From an uncultured bacterium (lineage in GTDB: Bacteria > Patescibacteriota > Minisyncoccia > Phycocordibacterales > CAIZLB01), in assembly GCA_903864515.1 (NCBI GenBank), contig CAIPFZ010000018.1:32906-96905 (forward strand): a stretch of DNA of 64,000 bases, written 5' to 3'. Within the stretch, counting starts at the first letter, position 1. Every line of letters begins with the position of its first letter. Shown piece by piece: positions 32,232 to 39,984 of the stretch. The notes below the pieces were generated by a model. That model saw only the letters and a list, made by a program, of their open reading frames with translations, made no database searches and was not told where the DNA came from. The position numbers were made by a program, and so were the translations under genes.

Positions 32232-33521
32232 ATGTCGCCACAATTAACATCAAAACAATATTCAAGATTAGCAACCCTGACAATTGGCGTCATTGGCATA
32301 CTATTCTTTGTGGCTGTGACCTCATTTGTAATATACGGAGTAGGAAATTTTATAATTGCTTGGCTTGGTAATAACAAGACAGCTTTCAGCTTGAGTGAAA
32401 TGGATTCTATATCGGCGGGTGATGCTAATATATTAAGTGTAGTACAGAGTTTTGTTGGAAAATCACCTTCTACAGATATAGCATCCACTTCAACTGCAAT
32501 TTTAAACACTACACCCCTTAATGTAAGTACCTCCACATCATCCTCAAGTCTTCCTTATTCAGATATTCAATATGTGATATTTTCATTGGACGGCTCAAGG
32601 TCTATTAATATGTGGAATGAGACTCGTCAATTTTCAAAAGATATGGAATTAAAGGGGAAGCCAATTCATTTCACATATTTTATTAATCCAATATATTTAA
32701 TTACGAGAGAAATGGCTAAGGGTGCATATTTTCCACCAAGAGAATCTCCAGGAAAATCTTTAATTGGTTATGGAAATAATGGCTACGATATTAAGCAGAG
32801 AGTAGAGCAAATTAACTCTGCTTTTTTGGAGGGTCATGAAATTGGTTCACATAATGTGGGTCACTTTAATGGTTCAAGGTGGAGTAAGGATGAGTGGCTT
32901 CAAGAATTTAATTCTTTTGATTCTGTGATAGCGAATGTGCAAAAAAATAACAAGGATATAGTAATTCCACCTTGGAGTTTTAATTCGTCAGACATTGTTG
33001 GATTTAGAGCACCTGAACTTGGGGTTAATAGCAGTATGTATAAAGCTTTGGCAGAAAAGAAATATCTTTATGATTCAAGTGGTATGGGAATGCCAAGTAA
33101 GTATCCGGTAAAAGATCAAAACGGTATTTGGCATATAGGATTAGGAATAATTAAGGTAAAAAATTTACATTCCAGTATAAGTAACCCAAAATCTCAAAAA
33201 GCTGGAAAAAATTATTATGTCCTTTCTATGGATTATAATTTTTGGATGTATCAATCTAATGTCAGAAATGTAGCAAAGAAGGGTACCCCACTTTGGAATA
33301 GTTTTTTTAGCGAGATGAAGGATGCGTATCTAAATTACTTCAATAGTAATTATGAAGGTAATCACGCACCAGTTGTAATTGGTCACCATTTCTCAACATG
33401 GAATGACGGTGTTTATTGGGAGGTTATGAAATCTTTTGCTGAAGATGTTTGCGGAAAGCCTAAGGTTAAGTGTGTGACATTTAAGGAGTATGTAAATTAT
33501 TTGAATTCTGTTGCTAAGTAA
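32232..33521 (+). CDS. membrane-anchored polysaccharide deacetylase-like protein (NodB/CE4 fold)
   Basis: A 429-residue protein. One membrane segment at about residues 17-41 anchors it with the catalytic part outside. After a Ser/Thr-rich linker the NodB-like domain starts near residue 113 (IQYVIFSLDGSRS), has the metal-binding HEIGSHNVGH and the arginine motif VGFRAPELG, and ends with VVIGHHFSTW. The first CE4 motif (usually TFDD) is reduced to SLDG, keeping one Asp, so activity on N-acetylated glycans is likely but unproven. It is followed by a G-rich tract and tRNA-His. Confidence 0.8.
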   Translation: MSPQLTSKQYSRLATLTIGVIGILFFVAVTSFVIYGVGNFIIAWLGNNKTAFSLSEMDSISAGDANILSVVQSFVGKSPSTDIASTSTAILNTTPLNVSTSTSSSSLPYSDIQYVIFSLDGSRSINMWNETRQFSKDMELKGKPIHFTYFINPIYLITREMAKGAYFPPRESPGKSLIGYGNNGYDIKQRVEQINSAFLEGHEIGSHNVGHFNGSRWSKDEWLQEFNSFDSVIANVQKNNKDIVIPPWSFNSSDIVGFRAPELGVNSSMYKALAEKKYLYDSSGMGMPSKYPVKDQNGIWHIGLGIIKVKNLHSSISNPKSQKAGKNYYVLSMDYNFWMYQSNVRNVAKKGTPLWNSFFSEMKDAYLNYFNSNYEGNHAPVVIGHHFSTWNDGVYWEVMKSFAEDVCGKPKVKCVTFKEYVNYLNSVAK

Positions 33522-33668
33522 TTGGATGGTTTGACCAGCGGGGTGGGGTGGGTGTCAAAAGTGATGAGGTTAAAAGCTGAGGTTTAAAAACTCGTCAAAA
33601 GACAATATTTGTGATATATATAGTGGGCGTCCGTTGATATTTAATCATTCAACTGATGCCAAGCGTAT

Positions 33669-33743
33669 GGTGCCTATAGTTTAGTGGTAAAACTCCGGTT
33701 TGTGGAACCGGTATCGAGAGTCCGATTCTCTCTAGGCACCCCA
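33669..33743 (+). tRNA. tRNA-His (anticodon GTG), CCA encoded
   Basis: It includes the extra G(-1) opposite C73. Acceptor GTGCCTA/TAGGCAC, anticodon stem CCGGT/ACCGG with loop TTGTGGA, T-arm, and encoded CCA at 33741-33743. A protein gene starts 2 nt later. Confidence 0.95.
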
Positions 33744-33745
33744 TA

Positions 33746-34000
33746 ATGTTCACCGTCTACATTCTAGAATGTTCGGATAAAACCCTATATGTTGGCTGTA
33801 CTAATGATCTTGAAAAAAGACTCAATCAGCACAATAATTTAAAATCTGGTGCTCACTATACAAAAATAAGAAGGCCGGTTTTTTTGAAATATTCTGAAAA
33901 TTTTGAAACCCTACTTGAGGCCAGAGGGAGGGAGGCTGAGATAAAGAGATTTACAAAAGCGAAGAAGTTGGAACTAATCAATTCTTCCATCGAACACTAA
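33746..34000 (+). CDS. GIY-YIG domain protein (YhbQ/UvrC-like single domain)
   Basis: An 84-residue protein. FTVYILECSDKTLYVGCTND contains the GIY-YIG pair as VYI and YVG, then the catalytic Arg in DLEKRLNQHN, and a Glu in EARGREAEIKRFTKAKK. Single-domain members of this family are common and their roles are mostly unknown. The ATG lies 2 nt after the encoded CCA of tRNA-His. The gene must therefore be co-transcribed with the tRNA, and 3' processing of the tRNA would release an mRNA that begins at its start codon. Confidence 0.9.
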   Translation: MFTVYILECSDKTLYVGCTNDLEKRLNQHNNLKSGAHYTKIRRPVFLKYSENFETLLEARGREAEIKRFTKAKKLELINSSIEH

Positions 34001-34051
34001 TCTCTTTGGCGAGTAACTTATTTTAATAATTTGTAGTACAATAATGGAATT

Positions 34052-34651
34052 ATGGATCCTGTAGTGCTTTTAAATCATATTCTTGGTTTTGCTTCGTACT
34101 TTAGATACCCCCTGGTTGCTGTTGGAACTATTTTTGAGGGGCCTATCATAATGATTGCCGCGGGATTTCTGTACAGGACTGGTTTCTTTGAGTTAGTCCC
34201 TCTTTTTATAGCCATAGTAATTGGAGATTTGATTGGGGATGTAATATGGTATGTTGCTGGAAGATATTTTGCGCATCCAATTTTGAGTAAAAAAGGAAAG
34301 TTTGTTGGAATAACTCCAGAGCGATTTGAAAAGATTAATGATTTGTTTTCAAGATATCATGAGAGAATACTTATATTTTCTAAGTTAACGCTTGGTTTAG
34401 GTTTTGCGGTTGGTGTCTTGGTTGCGGCGGGAATGGCAAAGGTGTCCTTTAAAAGATATATGATTATAAATATAATAGGAGAATTTTTCCTTGTCTCAGC
34501 TTTGATGTCCATTGGATATTTCTTCGGGCAAGTTTATTTGAATATTTCCAGCAATCTAAAAATAGGCTTTTTGATTACCGTTGCGGTTGTTATTTTAACC
34601 GCCTTCTATCTTTTCTCTCGCTATATAAACAAGAAAAGTAAGGAGCTATAA
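34052..34651 (+). CDS. DedA family membrane protein
   Basis: A 199-residue membrane protein of the DedA/SNARE-associated family. Typical features are FEGPIIMIAAGFLYRTG near the start, the GDLIGDVIWYVAGRYF segment and SKLTLGLGFAVGVLVAAGMA with the following basic FKRYM. Family members are linked to lipid transport, including flipping of undecaprenyl phosphate, and to membrane stability. This suits the neighbouring lipid-carrier genes at 38-40 kb. A TACAAT at 34037-34042 lies 9 nt before the ATG. Confidence 0.9.
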   Translation: MDPVVLLNHILGFASYFRYPLVAVGTIFEGPIIMIAAGFLYRTGFFELVPLFIAIVIGDLIGDVIWYVAGRYFAHPILSKKGKFVGITPERFEKINDLFSRYHERILIFSKLTLGLGFAVGVLVAAGMAKVSFKRYMIINIIGEFFLVSALMSIGYFFGQVYLNISSNLKIGFLITVAVVILTAFYLFSRYINKKSKEL

Positions 34652-34684
34652 AGTAAGTCAAAGTAATTTATAATACAAAATAAG

Positions 34685-35398
34685 ATGCTATCTTTCATTA
34701 TTCCAACATTAAACGAAGAAAAAACAATTGAGAACACCCTTAAATCAATTAATTCTTTTGTGGGTGATAAGGAAATAATAATATCGGATGGTAAAAGTAG
34801 GGATAAAACAATTGAGATTGCTAAAAAGTATACTGATAAAATTATAGTTCACGATGGTTTAACTAGACAAAATATTGCTCAAGGTAGAAATGCTGGAGCA
34901 AGAGAATCTATTGGAGAATATATTATATTTATTGATGCTGATGTAATCATTCCTGATATAAATGGTTTTATAAAAAAAGCCGAGGGATATTTTAAGTCAG
35001 ACAAGAATTTGGTTGCAATAACGGCGGGGTGTGTTGTTTTGAAGGATGTGGCAAATATTTGGGATATTATAATATTCAAGATTTTGGCATGGTACTTTTC
35101 TTTTCTTAATTATATTGGTTTTGGTGCTGCTGGGGGAGAGTTTCAAATGATTAAAAGAGACGCCTTTCTAAAGGTTAAGGGTTTTGATGAAGATATTGCT
35201 GTTAGTGAAGATATGGATTTGTTTTGGCGATTAGCAAAAATTGGTAAAACTAAACTACCTTTAGGTTTTAATGTTTATCATACTGGTAGAAGGGCTCATA
35301 AAATTGGTTGGCCGAGATTGCTGTGGCAATGGATTTCAAACACTATTACGGTTTTTTTCTTTAAAAGATCAGATGGGGAATGGAAGGAAATTAGATAG
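34685..35398 (+). CDS. glycosyltransferase family 2 protein
   Basis: A 237-residue GT-A enzyme. LSFIIPTLNEEKTIENTLKS and EIIISDGKSRDKT bind the nucleotide sugar. IIFIDADV is the DxD metal site. GAAGGEFQMIKRDAFLKVKG and VSEDMDLFWRL form the acceptor side with the ED motif. A hydrophobic helix near residue 130 (IIIFKILAWYFSFL) suggests membrane association. Substrate and product are unknown; a cell-surface glycan or lipid is likely. TATAAT at 34669-34674 precedes the ATG. Confidence 0.9.
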   Translation: MLSFIIPTLNEEKTIENTLKSINSFVGDKEIIISDGKSRDKTIEIAKKYTDKIIVHDGLTRQNIAQGRNAGARESIGEYIIFIDADVIIPDINGFIKKAEGYFKSDKNLVAITAGCVVLKDVANIWDIIIFKILAWYFSFLNYIGFGAAGGEFQMIKRDAFLKVKGFDEDIAVSEDMDLFWRLAKIGKTKLPLGFNVYHTGRRAHKIGWPRLLWQWISNTITVFFFKRSDGEWKEIR

Positions 35399-35454
35399 TT
35401 CTATATGTTTGTGTATAATATGTGTATTAATATTGATAGAAATAATAAATAAAA

Positions 35455-36858
35455 ATGAGAGATTTAAAATTGTTTCCTGAACCTGTATCGCTAAGAAAAT
35501 TAATTGGTCCAAGCTTTGTCATCCTTGCATTAGGGCTTGGTTCTGGGGAAGTTATACTGTGGCCTTATTTGGCAGCAAACTATGGTTTGGGTATTGCTTG
35601 GGGAGCAATTCTTGGAATCACATTTCAATACTTCTTAAATATGGAAATTGAGAGGTATGCTCTAGTTAAGGGAGAGAGTGTTTTTGTTGGTATTCATAAA
35701 ATATTTAAACCAGCAGTCTATTGGTTTATTATTTCAACCTTCATAGGATTTGGACTTCCGGGAATTGTTGCTGCGTCAGCCCAGGTAATATCTACTGTTT
35801 TAGGGATAGAGAGTTTTAAGTGGGTTGCTATGATCTTGTTGCTTGTAATAGGTCTGATTCTAAGTACGGGAAAAACGGTATATGGAATGATGGAGACTCT
35901 CACAAAAATAATTCTAGGTGTTGCTGTGCCATTCTTGTTTCTACTTGCGATTTTTATAAGTACACAGACGGATTGGATTGCGTTGATGAACGGTTTGATT
36001 GGAAAGGGGGATGGATTTTGGTTTTTGCCAACCGGAATAAGTATGGCAACATTCTTGGCTGCGTTTGCCTACTCTGGAGCGGGAGGTAATTTAAATTTAA
36101 CTCAGTCAATTTATATAAAGGAAAAAGGATATGGAATGGGTGTTTATTCTCAAAAGATTGCAAGCCTCTTCTCCAAGCATAAGGAGACTGAAATTGTTCT
36201 AGATGGAACTGATTGTGCAGCAACAGTTGAAGACGTAAGTCGCTTCAAAAAATGGTGGAAGTTAATCAGTATTGAACATGCTTTTGTGTTTTGGTTTCTA
36301 GGTCTTATTTCTATGATGTTTTTGATGATTCTCTCTTATGCCACAACACATGGTCTTGCGGGTAATGCACAAGGAATTAGTTTTGTAATTAAGGAGGGTT
36401 TGATTATTGGTCAAACAACGTATCCAATTATAGGAACACTGTTTTTGATTGCGGTGTCTGTAATGTTGTTTCAAACACAATTGGGAATTATGGATTCAAC
36501 GTCTCGTATTATGGCAGAGAACTTAGCGATTAAAAAATTGCGTGGTAAAAAAGATGGAAAGATTAATCTATCAAAACTATATTATTCATTTGTCTGGGCA
36601 CAAATAGCTTTTGGAATAATATTATTCATATTTAATATATATGAGCCAAAGACATTAATAATACTAGGGGCTGTAATTAATGCCTTTGCGATGTTTGTGC
36701 ATCTAGCTCTAGTTTTCTGGCTAAATCACTCTGTTTTACCAAAGGTCTTTCGTCCAAGTTGGCCAAGAAAAATAATTATAGGAATAATTTTTGCTTTCTT
36801 TGGAATATTTAGTTTCTTTGTCTTATGGAGTAATGTTCTTAAAAACTGGTTTTTCTAA
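35455..36858 (+). CDS. Nramp-related transporter lacking the classical metal motifs
   Basis: A 467-residue polytopic membrane protein with about eleven spans and the overall plan of the Nramp/MntH family. In span 1 the usual DPGN is replaced by GLGSGE (LALGLGSGEVILWPYLAANY). The span 6 MPH motif is replaced by AYSGAGGNLNLTQS. Both changes remove the ligands for transition metals, so the transported ion may not be manganese or iron; Nramp-related magnesium and other divergent transporters show comparable losses. A long cytoplasmic loop (about residues 220-265) is unusual. The 3' end overlaps the convergent VanY-like gene by 4 bases. Confidence 0.82.
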   Translation: MRDLKLFPEPVSLRKLIGPSFVILALGLGSGEVILWPYLAANYGLGIAWGAILGITFQYFLNMEIERYALVKGESVFVGIHKIFKPAVYWFIISTFIGFGLPGIVAASAQVISTVLGIESFKWVAMILLLVIGLILSTGKTVYGMMETLTKIILGVAVPFLFLLAIFISTQTDWIALMNGLIGKGDGFWFLPTGISMATFLAAFAYSGAGGNLNLTQSIYIKEKGYGMGVYSQKIASLFSKHKETEIVLDGTDCAATVEDVSRFKKWWKLISIEHAFVFWFLGLISMMFLMILSYATTHGLAGNAQGISFVIKEGLIIGQTTYPIIGTLFLIAVSVMLFQTQLGIMDSTSRIMAENLAIKKLRGKKDGKINLSKLYYSFVWAQIAFGIILFIFNIYEPKTLIILGAVINAFAMFVHLALVFWLNHSVLPKVFRPSWPRKIIIGIIFAFFGIFSFFVLWSNVLKNWFF

Positions 36859-37988
36859 ATGGAGGGTGTTGTAGATGTTGCAGAGCTTGCTGTTGATGTT
36901 GCTGGCATTGTGGTTGTTGTTGCAAAACTCAAGAACTCTTGAATTGTCATTTTCTCTGTAAAGATATCATTTGCATTATCTACGCCAATGTATCTAAAAT
37001 GCCATGGTTCATAAATGTAGCCCGTCTCCTTTTGTTTTTTATCAGGATAGCTCATTATAAAACCGTATTTATAACTATTCTTGGCCATCCATTTTCCTTC
37101 CTTGCTGTATGCAAATTTTGGACTAACTCCAGCGTAGTGAATGCTTTTTCCTGTTACGTCTATTGTTGTTCCAAGTTGATGTTCAGAGTGTCCAGCTTCT
37201 GCAATTCCAGATTTAGCTGAGGGTCCGCTCTTGTTTATCCACATTGAATATAAAAATTTTTGCATATCCGCACTTCTATATGAAGACGTGATTGCAATAT
37301 CTAGATTCTCCTCTTTTGCGTCGGATATCATTTCATTTAAATGTCTTGTAATTCTATTTGAGACACACATAACTCCAATAGTTTTGATATCTTTTGAAAC
37401 CCTAACCAAATCCTGAGGAATATAATCAAGTGGAACTGCTGTTGATCTGTTTAAGTTTTCAAATACCTTGTCAAAATCACTTTTTATTAAATCATTTTCT
37501 TCAATTATCCTAACTGATGTTGGACAAAGTTCTTTAAACATAAGATCGTTTATCGCCATTTTGGTTGATGAATCTAACTCTCCGGTTACAGGAAGACTTA
37601 ACTTGGTCTGTACTATTTTTAGGTTCTTTTGAGTATTTGGTCCAAAATATCCTGTGGTTGAATTTTTTGTCTTGTCAACTGTTAAGGATTTTAAGATGAT
37701 TTGTAGGACCTTAACATCATTACCCTTAGACCCTAGCTTTAATATTCTGTTGAACTCTCCATTCTCTTGCCAAACCTTTACTGCATTTATGGATACAATA
37801 GATGATGAGCTTTTGTTTAATACGCTGGCAGCGGTACTACTTGCGTTTAGTATGTATATTTCTGGGGAGTAGGGTGTTGTTATTGCATAAAGTGGTTTGG
37901 AATCAAATACCTGACTTGAAAGGGTGAGATAAACTAACAGGAGACTGATTCTAATCACTATTCTTGATTTGGGGATATCTAAGGTCAT
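36855..37988 (-). CDS. VanY-like D-alanyl-D-alanine carboxypeptidase with peptidoglycan-binding domain
   Basis: A 377-residue exported protein from ATG 37988, with the signal or anchor segment IVIRISLLLVYLTLSSQVF. Residues about 80-155 are a PG_binding_1 domain (LGSKGNDVKVLQIILKSL, TTGYFGPNTQKNLKIVQ). The M15B catalytic domain has SSYRSADMQ, the zinc motif AGHSEHQLGTTIDVTG and EPWHFRYIG. It would trim D-Ala from stem peptides. A longer start at 38051 would put 21 polar residues before the signal and overlap the divergent dgkA gene, so 37988 is preferred. The C-terminus is a Thr/Ser/Ala-rich tail. Confidence 0.88.
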   Translation of the reverse strand: MTLDIPKSRIVIRISLLLVYLTLSSQVFDSKPLYAITTPYSPEIYILNASSTAASVLNKSSSSIVSINAVKVWQENGEFNRILKLGSKGNDVKVLQIILKSLTVDKTKNSTTGYFGPNTQKNLKIVQTKLSLPVTGELDSSTKMAINDLMFKELCPTSVRIIEENDLIKSDFDKVFENLNRSTAVPLDYIPQDLVRVSKDIKTIGVMCVSNRITRHLNEMISDAKEENLDIAITSSYRSADMQKFLYSMWINKSGPSAKSGIAEAGHSEHQLGTTIDVTGKSIHYAGVSPKFAYSKEGKWMAKNSYKYGFIMSYPDKKQKETGYIYEPWHFRYIGVDNANDIFTEKMTIQEFLSFATTTTMPATSTASSATSTTPSI

Positions 37989-38021
37989 GTTATTATATTT
38001 AGGTAGTATACTATATGTATC

Positions 38022-38390
38022 ATGAATTTTGCTAACAAAAAACCAAATCATTTATTTAAATCATTTACTTACGCTTGGAAGGGGATTAAACACGTGTTTA
38101 AGAACGAAAGAAACTTTAGGATACACATTATAATATCAGTACTTGTATTGTTTTTTGCTGTATATTTTAGAATAGAGGCAATTGAAATCGCTATTCTAAT
38201 AATTTCAATATCAATGGTGTTGGTGGCTGAAATGATAAATAGCGCAATTGAATATACTTGGGATAAACTGGAGCCTAATCATCATCCTGTTGTTGGGGTT
38301 ATAAAAGATACTATGGCGGGATCTGTATTGTTAACATCCTTCGCTGCGGTTGTGGTGGGACTAATCATTATATTTAGAAATTTAATTTAG
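38022..38390 (+). CDS. dgkA: undecaprenol/diacylglycerol kinase (DgkA family)
   Basis: A 122-residue, three-span membrane kinase. The amphipathic start SFTYAWKGIKHVFKNERNFRIH, the catalytic AEMINSAIEYTWDKLE and the nucleotide site KDTMAGSVLLTS are all present. In Gram-positive-type cells this family phosphorylates undecaprenol. The two genes that follow encode a PAP2 phosphatase and UppP, which supports a role in the undecaprenyl-phosphate pool. TATACT at 38007-38012 lies 9 nt before the ATG. Confidence 0.93.
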   Translation: MNFANKKPNHLFKSFTYAWKGIKHVFKNERNFRIHIIISVLVLFFAVYFRIEAIEIAILIISISMVLVAEMINSAIEYTWDKLEPNHHPVVGVIKDTMAGSVLLTSFAAVVVGLIIIFRNLI

Positions 38391-38407
38391 TCATAAGATA
38401 AACAGCA

Positions 38408-38974
38408 ATGAATTCACCACTACTTTTATGGGCAGGTAAGATAGATTTAAATATAATTGATTTCATTACAACATCTGTTACTCCATTTGGAGTGAGGTTA
38501 TCTTTGTTTTTAAGTAATCTTGGTAGCCCACAGTCCTTCTTGTTGTTATTGATTGCTTCCGCTATGATTTTCTGGCTATTCAAAAAGCCATACTCATTAA
38601 TTCAGTTTTTTGTAACACTAGGTGCAGGAATGTTGTCTGTTTATTTATTAAAGATTTTAATTGCTAGACCAAGGCCAATAGGGGCGCTTTTTGATATTGG
38701 TGGATATTCATTTCCAAGTGGACACGCAACAATTGCAACAATCTTCTCTGCTTTAATTATTTTTGCATATAAAAATCATATTAAGAATATATTCCTGAGG
38801 TCAATTTTTGTATTGGTCCTGTCTATTTTGGCCCTAGCTGTATCATTTAGCAGGGTCTATTTATCAGTTCATTACTTAAGTGATGTTGTTGTAGGTATTT
38901 TGCTTGGCTTATTGATATCATCTTTGTCCGTATTTATATTTGAGAACTTATTCAAAAGGGAGGAGTTAATATAG
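38408..38974 (+). CDS. PAP2 family phosphatase (undecaprenyl-diphosphatase type)
   Basis: A 188-residue membrane protein with the three PAP2 signatures: KILIARPRP, SFPSGHATIA and SFSRVYLSVHYLSDVVVG, which hold the catalytic histidines. It probably removes a phosphate from undecaprenyl or another prenyl/phosphatidyl pyrophosphate on the outer membrane face. It follows dgkA after 17 nt and precedes uppP, so it may add a second undecaprenyl-pyrophosphatase activity. Confidence 0.9.
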   Translation: MNSPLLLWAGKIDLNIIDFITTSVTPFGVRLSLFLSNLGSPQSFLLLLIASAMIFWLFKKPYSLIQFFVTLGAGMLSVYLLKILIARPRPIGALFDIGGYSFPSGHATIATIFSALIIFAYKNHIKNIFLRSIFVLVLSILALAVSFSRVYLSVHYLSDVVVGILLGLLISSLSVFIFENLFKREELI

Positions 38975-39033
38975 ATCAGCGGATTCTGCTGTTTATTTTA
39001 CTAAATCACCCACTGGGTGATACAATGATTTTT

Positions 39034-39849
39034 ATGAATATATTTCACGCAATAATTTTAGGTATAGTTGAGGGAATTACTGAGTTTTTGCCAATATCAT
39101 CAACCGGACACATGATATTAACCTCAAAAGTATTAGGGATACAAGAGACTGATTTTTTAAAGACATTTGAGATAGTTATTCAATTAGGGGCAATACTTGC
39201 TGTTGTTGCTCTGTATTTTAAGAGATTAATAACCTCAATGGATACTATTAAAAAGGTAATTGTAGCCTTTATACCAACGGCTATTATAGGATTGATATTT
39301 CACGATTTAGTAAAAGCATATTTACTTGGAAGTACATTGGTCGTCTCTATATCTTTGATTGTAGGAGGAATCATAATTATTTGGTTTGAAAAAACAAATC
39401 AGAAGAAGCAATTATCTCAGGCGCAAACAGCTGTTGGGGGAGAGGTTGGGAAGAGTTTGAATATTGATATTAGTTATATGCAATCAATTAAGATTGGTTT
39501 TTATCAGTCAATCGCTATGATTCCTGGAGTCTCAAGATCTGCTGCAACAATAATTGGCGGTCAAATCTCAGGTCTGTCTAGAATAGCCATTGTTGAATTT
39601 TCTTTTCTTTTGGCAATACCTACCATGTTTGCAGCATCCTTTCTGGATTTATATAAGGGGGTAGGGCACATTGGATCAAATGAAGTAATGCTTTTGGTGG
39701 TGGGTTTTGTTACAGCGTTTATTGTGGCATTCATAGCAATTAAGAGTTTCATAAACTATATTCAAAAACATAGCTTTATAGGCTTTGCTGTTTATAGAAT
39801 TATAGTTGGTGTTTTGTTCCTGATTTTGCTAGCTTTCTCTGTTTTGTAA
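39034..39849 (+). CDS. uppP: undecaprenyl-diphosphatase UppP (BacA)
   Basis: A 271-residue polytopic enzyme that recycles undecaprenyl pyrophosphate. Motif 1 is GIVEGITEFLPISSTGHMIL and motif 2 is IPGVSRSAATIIGG, with the catalytic Glu and Arg. ATG 39034 is chosen over ATG 39025 because TACAAT (39021-39026) overlaps the latter and stands 7 nt before 39034. It ends the lipid-carrier cluster. A C-rich tract and a terminator hairpin follow. Confidence 0.94.
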   Translation: MNIFHAIILGIVEGITEFLPISSTGHMILTSKVLGIQETDFLKTFEIVIQLGAILAVVALYFKRLITSMDTIKKVIVAFIPTAIIGLIFHDLVKAYLLGSTLVVSISLIVGGIIIIWFEKTNQKKQLSQAQTAVGGEVGKSLNIDISYMQSIKIGFYQSIAMIPGVSRSAATIIGGQISGLSRIAIVEFSFLLAIPTMFAASFLDLYKGVGHIGSNEVMLLVVGFVTAFIVAFIAIKSFINYIQKHSFIGFAVYRIIVGVLFLILLAFSVL

Positions 39850-39885
39850 TTTTTACTTAGTGTGGCTGGTGTAATAAAAAGTTAT

Positions 39886-39904
39886 CCCCACCCCACCCAT
39901 CCCC
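39886..39904 (-). other. G-quadruplex motif (minus strand)
   Basis: The plus strand reads CCCC-A-CCCC-A-CCC-AT-CCCC, so the minus strand has four G-tracts with loops of 2, 1 and 1 nt, a textbook quadruplex pattern in an AT-rich genome. It lies 37 nt after uppP. Confidence 0.6.
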
Positions 39905-39923
39905 AAATCCACTCACTATGTTA

Positions 39924-39959
39924 AAATTAAACCACGCCCACTCTGGTGTGGTTTAATTT
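39924..39959 (+). terminator. terminator hairpin after uppP
   Basis: A 12 bp stem (AAATTAAACCAC/GTGGTTTAATTT) with a 12 nt loop, followed by AT-rich sequence. It also rules out a start upstream of 39985 for the next gene. Confidence 0.7.
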
Positions 39960-39984
39960 AATAATCAAAAAATCAAATAATTAT

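Noticed and set aside
35820..36223. Alternative frames on both strands inside the Nramp-related gene
   Set aside because: They overlap a well-supported membrane protein completely and show no family features.
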